Origin: an uncultured Ectothiorhodospiraceae bacterium
Lineage (GTDB): Bacteria; Pseudomonadota; Gammaproteobacteria; Nitrococcales; Halorhodospiraceae
Reading direction: 5' to 3'
Assembly: GCA_913055765.1 (NCBI GenBank)
Contig: CAJXKI010000002.1
Location: forward strand, 1-44,603
DNA: 44,603 bases
This document shows positions 27,780 to 36,766 of this stretch, piece after piece. The position numbers and the translations under genes were made by a program. Every line of letters starts with the position of its first letter. Within the stretch, counting starts at the first letter, position 1. The notes beneath the pieces were generated by a model. It had not been told where the DNA came from, searched no databases, and saw only the letters and a list, made by a program, of their open reading frames with translations.

Positions 27780-29812
27780 GTCTGCCAGGCCCTCGTCAGG
27801 CGGCGGTAGAGCCGATAGCCGCGCCCGAGCAGGCCTGGCCGGGCGCCGCCGGCGGCGCGCTGCTGCGCGATCAGCTCCATGGCGGTCTCGGCGTTGCAGA
27901 TCTGTCGGCTCCGGGGATCGCGGTAGACGGCATATCGGATGAGGGTCGCGGCGACGAGCTCGTCGAGGCTGCGTGTGGCGGTGCGGCGCGGGCAGGCGAC
28001 CTGGTCCTGGGTCAATCCCCACCCCGCGTAGAAGGGCAGGCCGTAGGTGACGACCTGGGAGCCCCGTAGCAGCCCCTCGAAGCCGGCCAAAGAGGTCAGG
28101 GTATGGACCTCGTGGGCCCGGGCCAAGGCGTCGGTGATGCCGACGTGTGTGGCCAGGCGATCGTAGAGGTGCGGTGAGGCGTCACTGAGCTGCCCCGGCC
28201 GGCTCCCGGCCACGACGTCGGGATGGGGCTTGTAGATGACGAAGGCCTCCGGATGGGCTGCCCGCACGGCGGTGAGCAGCGCCTCGTTGGTGCGCAGGGT
28301 CGCGGCTCCGTGCTGGATGGAGGCGTCCGACTCCACCTGGCCGGGCACCAGGATGATCCGCCGGTCGGGCGGGGTGGGCCCGAGCGGGTGATCGGTGACG
28401 TTGTACTTGGATAGCCCGCGCTGGACGAGCGCGTCGCGGAGTGCGCGTGCGCGCGATAGCGTCCGGTCGTCGAAGCTCGCGTGGTTGAGCAGCTCCTCGA
28501 GGTCGCTGGGCCCGCTGGGGTCGTAGTAGATGCCCTGGCTATCGATGACCACCGACAGGGGCTGGACGAGATCGACGCCGAGCCCTACGGAGCGCAGGAA
28601 GCCGTCCTCCATGCGCCATGGCGCCGTTCCGGCGATCGCGGGGCCGCCCGGGCGGTGGGCATCGGCCGACCACACGAGGAGGCGCTCCTCAAGGTCGTGG
28701 ACGCGCTGGGCGTTGGTCGCCGAGCGGCTGTGCCGGACCCGGCTCAACGTACCCAGGAAGTCGCCGGCGAAGCGGCGCTTGTGCCATGACAGGCCCACCG
28801 TTCGCCATTTGCCCGTCAGGCGCCGCTGCTGGTGGGCCTGGTCGGCCAGGAGGTCGATGGTCGCCTCGAGGCTGCTCGGCTGCCCCGTATACGGATTCAC
28901 GTAGCGGCAGTAGTGCAGGTAGGCCGCGGCGAAGACCGCCTCGAGGCTGCGGCTTGCCTGTCGGCGCGGCGTATCGAGGTGGTCGGTGGTCAGGCCCCAG
29001 CCCGCGTAGAAGGGCACGCCGTGGCAGACCACGCCCTTGCCGGCGATGAGGGCCTCGAAGCCTAGCTGGCTGGTCACGACGTGGACCGTATCTACGGCAT
29101 CCAGCAGGGCCCACGGATTGATGGCCTCAGCCACCACGCGGCAGCGCGGGTGCCTTTCGGCGCCGGCCAGGTGCCCGCCCTTCTCGCCTGCGACGACATC
29201 GGGGTGAGTCTTGACGATGATCTCGGCGTCGGGGTTGTCGGCCAGTGCCGTCTCGAGCATGCGCGCGAAGGTGGCCGCGTTGGCGCGGCCGCCTGCGATG
29301 GAGGCGTCACCCCGCGTCTGGTCTACGACCAGTACGCGCCGGCGCCCGTCGCACGGGGTGACGGGCCGGTCGCCGGTGTGGTTGTACTTCGATAGGCGGT
29401 GGCGCCGCAGCTGCGCCATGCAGTGGCGCGCCCGCTGCCGCTCAGCCCCCGTTACGGGCTGATCGCGGATCAGGTCCTCCAGGCCGGAGGGCCGGCGGGC
29501 ATCGTAGTAGATGCCGGTGTAGTCGACGGCGAGGCTGAGGGGCGCATAGCCCAGCCGGGCGGGCCCCCACGAGCGGAGGAAGCCGTCCTCGGCGGCTACG
29601 TAGGGGATGTCGCGGCGTTGGGCGACGCGACGGGCACGCAGGGCGGTGGGCTTGTGCCCCCAGCCGATGGTGGCGGTGAGGCCGCGCTCGGTGAGCGGCG
29701 ACAGTCGCTGGAATCGGTCGAATTCTGGGAAGAAGGCGGCCAGGCCCGGCAGGCCCAGGATCGAGCCGTTGGCGACCCCGGCAATGCGCGGTCCGCTAGC
29801 TGGCTGTGGCAT
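27776..29812 (-). CDS. kpsC: KpsC-like capsule polysaccharide synthesis protein (two-domain), RkpJ-like
   Basis: Duplicated halves: EDGFLRSWG/EDGFLRSVGLG, GIYYDARRPSGLEDL/GIYYDPSGPSDLEELL, LSKYN repeated, VVCHGVPFYAGWGLT/VVTYGLPFYAGWGLT. Confidence 0.9.
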   Translation of the reverse strand: MPQPASGPRIAGVANGSILGLPGLAAFFPEFDRFQRLSPLTERGLTATIGWGHKPTALRARRVAQRRDIPYVAAEDGFLRSWGPARLGYAPLSLAVDYTGIYYDARRPSGLEDLIRDQPVTGAERQRARHCMAQLRRHRLSKYNHTGDRPVTPCDGRRRVLVVDQTRGDASIAGGRANAATFARMLETALADNPDAEIIVKTHPDVVAGEKGGHLAGAERHPRCRVVAEAINPWALLDAVDTVHVVTSQLGFEALIAGKGVVCHGVPFYAGWGLTTDHLDTPRRQASRSLEAVFAAAYLHYCRYVNPYTGQPSSLEATIDLLADQAHQQRRLTGKWRTVGLSWHKRRFAGDFLGTLSRVRHSRSATNAQRVHDLEERLLVWSADAHRPGGPAIAGTAPWRMEDGFLRSVGLGVDLVQPLSVVIDSQGIYYDPSGPSDLEELLNHASFDDRTLSRARALRDALVQRGLSKYNVTDHPLGPTPPDRRIILVPGQVESDASIQHGAATLRTNEALLTAVRAAHPEAFVIYKPHPDVVAGSRPGQLSDASPHLYDRLATHVGITDALARAHEVHTLTSLAGFEGLLRGSQVVTYGLPFYAGWGLTQDQVACPRRTATRSLDELVAATLIRYAVYRDPRSRQICNAETAMELIAQQRAAGGARPGLLGRGYRLYRRLTRAWQT

Positions 29813-30060
29813 CGGTGTTCATCGGGTGTAGGGCACTCACGGCGCCTGGACCGGGCGTCACAAGGGGCCTGTGCCGCTGTCGCTGTCCAGGCTCATCGGC
29901 GGATGCTACCACACCCGCGATGGGCGGTCGGTGGCCTGCTGCGCCTGCGAGCGCCGGCGAGCTCTACGAGGCCGGGGTCTGGGCCGGGCCCGGCCGCTGA
30001 TGCCGCCCGCCCCGCGGCCTGCCCGTCGAGGCCGCCGCGATGCGCCCTGGCTGGGCCGAG

Positions 30061-30083
30061 GGGCCCCGCCGAGGCGGGGGCCC
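30061..30083 (-). terminator. Strong GC hairpin downstream of the LbtU-like gene
   Basis: GGGCCCCGCC-GA-GGCGGGGGCCC inverted repeat with one bulge, 3' of stop at 30109. Confidence 0.45.
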
Positions 30084-30108
30084 TTCGGCCCGAGGGGCGC
30101 GCCGGGCC

Positions 30109-31128
30109 TCAGAGCGGGGCGGCCACCTGGCCGGTCAGGACCTGCTCCTTCTCGCCGGATGGGGCCTCATCCGCCCGCCACTCCAGGGCGAGCTCCAGAG
30201 GGGCCAGACCCTGCCAGGCCAGGACGGCGGATTGGCGACGCTCGGGCAGATCCAGCATCCCCGCCTCGCTCGTCTCCTCGTAGCCCAGGGCCGTCTCCAG
30301 CGGCAGCTCGGCGAGCGGGGCCCAGTCGACGACCAGCTCCCCGCGGCTCGCCGTCGGCTCCAGGGCCTCGCCGGCCTCGCTGAACGCGTCCGCGGCGAAG
30401 GGCTCCGTGGCGCCGACGTGCTCCGCCTGCAGCGTGACCGCCTGGTAGCTGACGGTCACCCCGGCGTGCCAGGCGCCCACCGCCTCCGAGCCCTTGTCGA
30501 TCTCGCTGAGGCCGTCCGAGGCCCCGAGGTGGCTGAGCCAGCCGCCCTCACCGGCCAGGCGCACACCGCCCCAGGCGGTCTGGCCGCGGAGGTAGGCCCC
30601 CCAGGTATCGACGCGCTCGGCGCCCTCGGTATGGCCGCCGTTGAGCGCGTAGGCTGCGGCGCCGAGCGTCTCGTCGCCGATGCCCACCTCGAGGGCCTCC
30701 GGACCGGTCTCGCCGAGCTCCAGGGTCAGGGGGTCGGTGACCAGCGCCGTGCCGTAGGCCCCGACGGGCAGGAAGAACCGGCCGGCCCGGGCGCGCCAGG
30801 GGGCCTGCGGCGGCGCCGCCTCGACGAAGGCCTCGTCGACCACGATGCCCGCCTCGTCCTCGGGCTCCTCGTACAGGAGGGTCGCGCTGGCCCGATAGCC
30901 GGGCCGGCCGAGCCCGAGGGTGGCGGAGAGCTCCGCGGCGCGCAGGAGCAGATCGCTCTCGGCCCGCCCGTCCTCGGGCTCCGTATACTGACCTCGGAGC
31001 TCGATCAGGCCCTCCCAGGTCAGCTCCCGGTCGCCCTCGGACCCCGCCGAGGCCGCAACTCCGGGTGCCAGCAGCAGGGCGACGGGGGGTGCAAGCCGCC
31101 GCCATGGGCCATTCGTGTACATAACCAC
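30109..31128 (-). CDS. LbtU-family siderophore porin-like outer-membrane protein
   Basis: Signal peptide-like start, alternating beta-strand pattern, ELRGQYTEPEDGRAESDLLLRAAELSATLGLG...AGRFFLPVGAYGTALVTDPLTLELGET. Confidence 0.65.
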   Translation of the reverse strand: MVMYTNGPWRRLAPPVALLLAPGVAASAGSEGDRELTWEGLIELRGQYTEPEDGRAESDLLLRAAELSATLGLGRPGYRASATLLYEEPEDEAGIVVDEAFVEAAPPQAPWRARAGRFFLPVGAYGTALVTDPLTLELGETGPEALEVGIGDETLGAAAYALNGGHTEGAERVDTWGAYLRGQTAWGGVRLAGEGGWLSHLGASDGLSEIDKGSEAVGAWHAGVTVSYQAVTLQAEHVGATEPFAADAFSEAGEALEPTASRGELVVDWAPLAELPLETALGYEETSEAGMLDLPERRQSAVLAWQGLAPLELALEWRADEAPSGEKEQVLTGQVAAPL

Positions 31129-31219
31129 CTCCTCTTCGGTCCTGCGGCCGGGCCGCAGTGGACGTTCGGAGGGGGCTGGCTGGCCTGTGGCTGGCTTGCC
31201 CCCGGTCCTCTTCGGGTCT

Positions 31220-31396
31220 CTAGGGCTCCTTGGTCAGGATCAGCCGGTCATTGCGCGTGACCCGCAGGACGTACCGCTCGCCTTGGTGCCAGACGACCAG
31301 GTACCCTGCCGGCCCGCACAGCTCGGTGCTGTCGGCCTCCCGGCGATCGCCGGGGCGAGGGTCGGTATCCTTGGTTGGAGTGGCTCGATCACGCAT
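31220..31396 (-). CDS. hemP: Hemin uptake protein HemP-like small protein
   Basis: GYLVVWHQGERYVLRVTRNDRLILTKEP. Confidence 0.7.
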   Translation of the reverse strand: MRDRATPTKDTDPRPGDRREADSTELCGPAGYLVVWHQGERYVLRVTRNDRLILTKEP

Positions 31397-31401
31397 ATTG
31401 A

Positions 31402-31425
31402 GAATGTAATCGATAACGATTCTTG
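31402..31425. promoter_or_regulatory. Candidate Fur box
   Basis: gaatgtaatcgataacgattcttg, palindromic core AATCG-ATAA-CGATT, directly upstream of hemP-like gene. Confidence 0.55.
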
Positions 31426-31528
31426 TTTGCAACAAGCGGGCGCCGCAGATCCGCGATCAGGTCGCCTCCCTCGGCGAGGGTGGGCCCTGGTCCATGGCGG
31501 TGCCTGGAAGGGGAGGGGGGAGGCCAGC

Positions 31529-31614
31529 TGGTGCCGGGAGTGGGACTCGAACCCACACGGGCTGTGCCCACTCGATTTTGAGTCGAGCGCGTCTACCGAT
31601 TCCGCCATCCCGGC
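31529..31614 (-). tRNA. tRNA-Leu (anticodon CAA) with encoded CCA
   Basis: Acceptor GCCGGGA/TCCCGGC plus ACCA, anticodon stem-loop CTCGA-CTCAAAA-TCGAG, T-loop GTTCGAGTC, long variable arm. Confidence 0.95.
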
Positions 31615-31794
31615 TGGGCAAGGGATTCTACCACGCCTGGCGGCGGCGGGCAGCCGGTGGCCGCCGCCCGCGCCCGCGGGCCGCCGGGCCGCCGGGCCGT
31701 CGGCGGCTGCCTTGTGAGGGCCGCCCCGAGCGGCGTAGATTGTCGGCCCGCGCGTGCCGGGGCGCCGTGGCGTGAGGGCCGAGGAGGCGAGGCG

Positions 31795-32832
31795 GTGACT
31801 GAGTGGCGACGCAGCGACTTCCACTACGAGCTGCCGGAGCGGCTGATCGCGCACCGGCCGGCCGAGCGGCGCACGGCCAGCCGCATGCTGGTCCTGCAGC
31901 GGGCTAGCGGCGCGTTGGCGGATCGACGCTTCACCGATCTGCCCGCCTACCTGCGGCCCGGCGACCTGCTGGTGCTCAACGACACCCGGGTCATCCCCGC
32001 CCGGCTGGCGGGGACCAAGCCCACCGGCGGCCGGGTGGAGCTGCTCATCGAGCGCGTCGAGGACCCGGATGGCGGGGTGCTGCTCTGCCACCTGCGGGCG
32101 AGCCGGGCGCCGAGGCCCGGTACGGTGATCGAGCTGCCCGAGGGCGTCGGCGCCGAGGTCGTGGGCCGCGAGGGGCGCCTCTTCCGGCTGCAGCTCGGCG
32201 GGCTGGGCGAGCACCTGTGGCGCTACCTGGAGCGGGCCGGCCGCGTGCCGCTGCCGCCGTATATCCGCCGCGAGGACGACGCCGAGGACCGCGAGCGCTA
32301 CCAGACGGTCTTCGCCCACCGCCCCGGGGCGGTGGCCGCGCCCACGGCGGGGCTGCACTTCGACGACGCCATGCTCGAGCGGCTGCGCGGCATGGGCGTG
32401 GCGACGCACTACATCACCCTGCACGTGGGGGCCGGGACCTTCGCGCCGGTGGCCAGCGAGGACCTGAGCGCCCACACCATGCACGCCGAGCGCCTGGAGG
32501 TGAGCGCCGAGGCCGTCGCCGCCGTGGACGCCGCCCGCCGGCGCGGCGGCCGGGTGGTGGCGGTGGGCACCACGGTGGTCCGCGCCCTGGAGAGCGCCGC
32601 GGCTGGCGGTGAGCTCGAGCCGTTCAGCGGCGAGACGCAGCTCTTCATCACCCCGGGCTACCGTTTCCGCGTCACCGACGCCCTGCTCACCAACTTCCAC
32701 CTGCCGGCGTCCACGCTGCTGATGCTCGTCAGCGCCTTCGGCGGCTACGACGCCGTGATGGCCGCCTACCGCCACGCCGTGGCGCAGGAGTACCGCTTCT
32801 TCAGCTACGGCGACGCCATGCTGCTCATCTAG
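31795..32832 (+). CDS. queA: S-adenosylmethionine:tRNA ribosyltransferase-isomerase
   Basis: DFHYELPERLIAHRPAERRTASRMLVL, LNDTRVIPARL, PTAGLHFDDAML, GAGTFAPV; GTG start with RBS gaggag. Confidence 0.95.
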   Translation: MTEWRRSDFHYELPERLIAHRPAERRTASRMLVLQRASGALADRRFTDLPAYLRPGDLLVLNDTRVIPARLAGTKPTGGRVELLIERVEDPDGGVLLCHLRASRAPRPGTVIELPEGVGAEVVGREGRLFRLQLGGLGEHLWRYLERAGRVPLPPYIRREDDAEDRERYQTVFAHRPGAVAAPTAGLHFDDAMLERLRGMGVATHYITLHVGAGTFAPVASEDLSAHTMHAERLEVSAEAVAAVDAARRRGGRVVAVGTTVVRALESAAAGGELEPFSGETQLFITPGYRFRVTDALLTNFHLPASTLLMLVSAFGGYDAVMAAYRHAVAQEYRFFSYGDAMLLI

Positions 32833-32994
32833 ACGCCGTGCCCGCCACGGCCGCTCCGGGCCGCCGCTGTCCGTAGGAGGTGAGCGCACCCGCGCTGCCG
32901 CGGTGGCCCGTAACGCCGCCGGAGCCTTTACACTGTCGGCGTGACCGCGGCCGGGGCCGCGGTCCGGCTTTCCCGATCCGAAGGAGGCAGGCCC

Positions 32995-33567
32995 TTGATC
33001 CCGAAGCGAACCCGGTGGCCCGGCGGGGCGGTGGTGACGGCGCTCCTGCTGCTGGCCGGCTGCGCCCAGCTGCTCAAGTACCCGGTGGCCCAGGACGAGA
33101 TCCAGGCGCACCTCGACGAGCAGCTCGATCCGCTGCGCGGCGTGGAGCTCGACAGCGCCCTGGCGGCCTTCGACTTCTCCGTGCGCGAGGCCGAGGTCAC
33201 CCTCGGCCCGGCGGGGGCGACGGACCGCGTGCAGCTCGACGTCACCGGCGAGGCCGGCGTGGACTCGCTCATGGGCCAGCAGTCGGCCGCCGTGGACCTG
33301 CGCCTGCGCGGCCTGCCGGACTACGATGCCGAGGCGGGCGCGGTCTACGTCCGCGACCTGGAGCTGGTCAGCAGCCACGTCGACGCCGGCTGGCTCAGCG
33401 GCGAGGTGACCGGGGTGATCGACCCCGTGGTGGCGCTGATCAGCGATCACCTGGCGCATACCCCGGTCTACGAGCTCGATCGCGACAGCGCCGCGGGCCA
33501 GGCGCTCGGCAGCGTCCCGGCCGAGGTGCGGGTCGAGCCGGGCCGGCTGGTCCTGACGCCGCGCTAG
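32995..33567 (+). CDS. Lipoprotein, DUF1439/YceB-like
   Basis: Lipobox LLLAGC; AQDEIQAHLDEQL...; aaggagg before TTG start. Confidence 0.65.
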   Translation: MIPKRTRWPGGAVVTALLLLAGCAQLLKYPVAQDEIQAHLDEQLDPLRGVELDSALAAFDFSVREAEVTLGPAGATDRVQLDVTGEAGVDSLMGQQSAAVDLRLRGLPDYDAEAGAVYVRDLELVSSHVDAGWLSGEVTGVIDPVVALISDHLAHTPVYELDRDSAAGQALGSVPAEVRVEPGRLVLTPR

Positions 33568-33570
33568 GCT

Positions 33571-35637
33571 GTGGCCTTCACGTGCGCCCAGCGCCGGGTC
33601 ATCGAGCACGAGGCCGGCCACGCACGGGTCAGCGCGGCTGCCGGCTCCGGGAAGACGGCCACCCTGGTCGCCCGGGTAATCACCCTGCTGCGCCGGGGCG
33701 CCGATCCGGCGCGGATCCGGGTGCTGATGTTCAACCGCTCGGCCCGTGCGGACTTCGAGCAGCGCCTCGCCGCCGCTGCCCGGCAGGCGGGGCTGGCCGC
33801 CGAGGTCCCCGTGCAGACCTTCCACGGCGCCGGCTACCGCCTCCTCCAGCGCCTGGAGGCGGAGGGGGTGGTGCCGCGCCGGCGCCTGGAGACCGGCGAG
33901 TGGGTGGGCCAGCGGCTCGCCCGCAGCGCCCTGGAGGCGGCCGTCGAGGGCGGCGGCGCGGGCCAGGCGGTGGACGACGACGAGGTGGCGGCCTTCCAGG
34001 CCTTCGTCGACGTGGTCAAGGCCGACACCCGCGATCCCGGCGTGGTCTACGACGAGGCCGCCGAGCTGCTCGGCGAGCGGCCGCCGCGGCGCCACCTGGA
34101 CGCCTACCACCACTTCGAGGCCCTGCGCCACGAGCAGGGCGTGCGCCTGCTCAGCGACCTGGTCCACGAGCCGGTGCAGGCGCTGCTCGCCGACGGCGCC
34201 CTGGCGCGGCGCTTCCGGAACCACTTCGACCACCTGATCCTCGACGAGTACCAGGACATCAACGAGGCGCAGCAGCAGCTCATCCGCTGCATCGCCGGCG
34301 ACCGCGCCGCGGTGATGGCCGTCGGTGATCCGGACCAGTGCGTCTACCAGTGGCGCGGCGCGCGGCCCGAGTACCTCGTCCACCGCTTCGATGCGGACTT
34401 CCCCGGCGCGGCGAGCTACACGCTGCCGCACACCTTCCGCTTCGGCCACGCCGTGGCCCTGCTGGGCAACCACGCCGTGGTCCGCAACCGCCAGCGCGAC
34501 GGCAAGCTCTGCCTCGCCGTCCCGGACAACCCGGCTACCGCCATCCACCGCTATGCCGATAGCGACCCGGAGCTCTACCGGCGCATCATCACGGCGCACC
34601 AGGAGGCGGGCGGCCGGCTGTCGGATGTCGTGGCGCTGGTGCGCCTCTACAGCCTGGCCGCGCCGCTGGAGCTGGAGCTGCTCGAGGCCGGGGTGCCGCT
34701 CCGCCTGGAGGGACGGGCAGGGCTGTTCCAGCGCCGCGAGATCCGGGCCCTGCTCGGCTACCTGCGCCACGCCGCCGGCCTCCTGGCCGAGCCGCTGCCC
34801 GACGGCACCGGGCTGGCCGGGCTGCTCACCGAGATGCTCATGCTGCCCGTGGCCGGCCTGCGCCGGCAGGAGGCCCAGGGCATCGCCCGGGAGTGCGCCG
34901 GCGGCTGCCTCTCGGTGGGCCGCTGCCTGGCCGAGGCGGCCGGGGGGCTGCCGGCCTGGAAGGGCAAGCGCCTGCGCCGGCGGGTGGCCTCCCTGGAGGC
35001 GATCGGCCGCCTCGGCGGCGACGACCTGGCGGCCGACGTCCTCGACGAGATCGTCGGCGAGCTGGGGCTCTACGAGGCCCTCGCCGGCAGCGCGCCGAGC
35101 GCCGAGGCGGCCGCCGACCGGATCATGACGGTGGACGCCCTCCGCCGGTTCGCGGCCGGTGGGGGTTGGGGGGTGGCCGCGTTCCTGGAGCGCTGCGATG
35201 AGCTCCTCGCCCGCTCGGCGCAGTGGCAGGAGGCGCCGCCGGCGGAGGCGGTGCGCGTGACTTCCATCCATCGGGCGAAGGGGCTGGAGTGGCCGGTGGT
35301 CATCATCCCCGGGCTGGCCGAGGGGGCCTTCCCCTATCGCGGTGAGGAGGCCAGCCCGGCGGCCCTGGAGGCGGAGCGGCGCCTCTTCTACGTGGCCGTC
35401 ACCCGGGCGCAGCAGCGGCTCTACTTGATCCATCCCCCGGATCCGCGCCTGGAGCGGGCCCTGAGCAGCGGCCGGGCCGAGCGCTTCGATCCCCGCGGGG
35501 CGACGGCCTCGCGGTTCATCGCCGAGGCGCAGCCGGCCTGCTCCGCCGCGGCCGGCGCGGCGCTGCACCGGGGTGAGCGGCCCGGCGGCCGCGCCCAGAC
35601 CCGGGTCGTGCGTGACTACCTGGCAGCGCTGGCGTAG
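33571..35637 (+). CDS. UvrD/Rep-family DNA helicase
   Basis: SAAAGSGKTATLVARV, LILDEYQDINEAQQQLI, GDPDQCVYQWRGA, TSIHRAKGLEWPVVIIPGLAEG, FYVAVTRAQ. Confidence 0.93.
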   Translation: MAFTCAQRRVIEHEAGHARVSAAAGSGKTATLVARVITLLRRGADPARIRVLMFNRSARADFEQRLAAAARQAGLAAEVPVQTFHGAGYRLLQRLEAEGVVPRRRLETGEWVGQRLARSALEAAVEGGGAGQAVDDDEVAAFQAFVDVVKADTRDPGVVYDEAAELLGERPPRRHLDAYHHFEALRHEQGVRLLSDLVHEPVQALLADGALARRFRNHFDHLILDEYQDINEAQQQLIRCIAGDRAAVMAVGDPDQCVYQWRGARPEYLVHRFDADFPGAASYTLPHTFRFGHAVALLGNHAVVRNRQRDGKLCLAVPDNPATAIHRYADSDPELYRRIITAHQEAGGRLSDVVALVRLYSLAAPLELELLEAGVPLRLEGRAGLFQRREIRALLGYLRHAAGLLAEPLPDGTGLAGLLTEMLMLPVAGLRRQEAQGIARECAGGCLSVGRCLAEAAGGLPAWKGKRLRRRVASLEAIGRLGGDDLAADVLDEIVGELGLYEALAGSAPSAEAAADRIMTVDALRRFAAGGGWGVAAFLERCDELLARSAQWQEAPPAEAVRVTSIHRAKGLEWPVVIIPGLAEGAFPYRGEEASPAALEAERRLFYVAVTRAQQRLYLIHPPDPRLERALSSGRAERFDPRGATASRFIAEAQPACSAAAGAALHRGERPGGRAQTRVVRDYLAALA

Positions 35638-35859
35638 GCCTCCAGGCTAAAACCTCTAAGACTTGTTAAGCATTCTTACAACGCTTCATAGGTGTAACCC
35701 GGGTGGGTTGGTTGCGTGCCTGATCCGTTGCGCTCGGCTCCTGCCATCCCCTACGCGGGTTTCGGGTGCTACGATCGCACGCGCCATCAGCCCGCGCCTA
35801 GACGGCGCCGGGATGGTAGACTGCCGCGCCCCTTGGGCAAGCGCTGTCAGGAGGCCCCA

Positions 35860-36591
35860 TTGCCGCTGTCACCGGTGGAGATCGCCATCGCCTCGCTGCT
35901 GGTGGCCATCGGCAGCCTCCTGCAGGGCGCGCTGGGGTTTGGCCTGGCCATCTTCGCCGCGCCGCTGCTCTTCCTCCTCGAGCCCGCCTTCATCCCCGGC
36001 CCGGTGCTGGGTGTGGCCATGGTGATCTCGGCGATCATCGCCTGGCGCAACCGCGCCGGGCTGGCCCTCGGCGAGCTGGCTAGCGCCGTCATCGGCCGCA
36101 TGCCGGGCATGGTGGCGGCCTTCTGGCTGCTCGCAGCCGCCGCGCAGTGGCTCCTGTCCCTGCTGCTGGGCACGGCGGTCCTGCTCGGGGTCGTCGCCAG
36201 CCTCCTGCCGGGGGATATCGCGCCCACCCGCAATCGCCTCCTGGCGGCCGGCTTCCTCTCCGGGTTCATGGGCACGGCCACCTCGGTGGGCGGCCCGCCG
36301 ATGGCGCTGCTCTACCAGCACGCCCGCGGGCCGCACATCCGCGCCAACCTGAGCAGCTACTTCCTGATCGGCTCGACGGTCTCGCTCGTCGGCATGGTCC
36401 TGCTCGGCCACTTCGGCCGGGCGGAGCTGCTGATGGCGCTGGCGGTGATGCCCGGGGCACTGGTTGGGGTCTTCCTGGCCGGCTACCTCCACCGCTGGGT
36501 AGACGCCGGGCGCATCCGGCCGCTCCTGCTGGCGCTGTGCGCCCTCTCGGCGCTGGCGGTGATGGCCGACGGGGTGTGGACGTGGGCCTGA
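35860..36591 (+). CDS. TSUP/TauE-SafE family membrane transporter
   Basis: GSLLQGALGFGLAIFAAPLL and FLSGFMGTATSVGGPPMALLYQ; caggagg before TTG start. Confidence 0.88.
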   Translation: MPLSPVEIAIASLLVAIGSLLQGALGFGLAIFAAPLLFLLEPAFIPGPVLGVAMVISAIIAWRNRAGLALGELASAVIGRMPGMVAAFWLLAAAAQWLLSLLLGTAVLLGVVASLLPGDIAPTRNRLLAAGFLSGFMGTATSVGGPPMALLYQHARGPHIRANLSSYFLIGSTVSLVGMVLLGHFGRAELLMALAVMPGALVGVFLAGYLHRWVDAGRIRPLLLALCALSALAVMADGVWTWA

Positions 36592-36671
36592 CACGGGCCT
36601 CCGAGGCCGGCGGCGCACCGTGGTAGGGTAGAGCGCAAGCCAGTCAACGTTGCGGTAAGGAGGCGCCTGCG

Positions 36672-36749
36672 ATGGAGACGATCCGCATACTGTATCCGCG
36701 CCGCACGGTCGCCGGCGGGCGCATCGAGCGCGAGGTGACTCGGGCGTAG
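36672..36749 (+). CDS. Putative 25-aa small ORF (METIRILYPRRTVAGGRIEREVTRA)
   Basis: Ideal Shine-Dalgarno AAGGAGG (36657-36663) 8 nt upstream of ATG. Confidence 0.35.
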   Translation: METIRILYPRRTVAGGRIEREVTRA

Positions 36750-36766
36750 CGGCGTCCCGAGGCGCT

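Noticed and set aside
31240-35568. 1442-aa minus-strand ORF
   Set aside because: Lies antisense to queA, a lipoprotein and the UvrD-like helicase, all with strong motifs; low-complexity translation typical of a GC-rich shadow ORF, and it crosses the tRNA.
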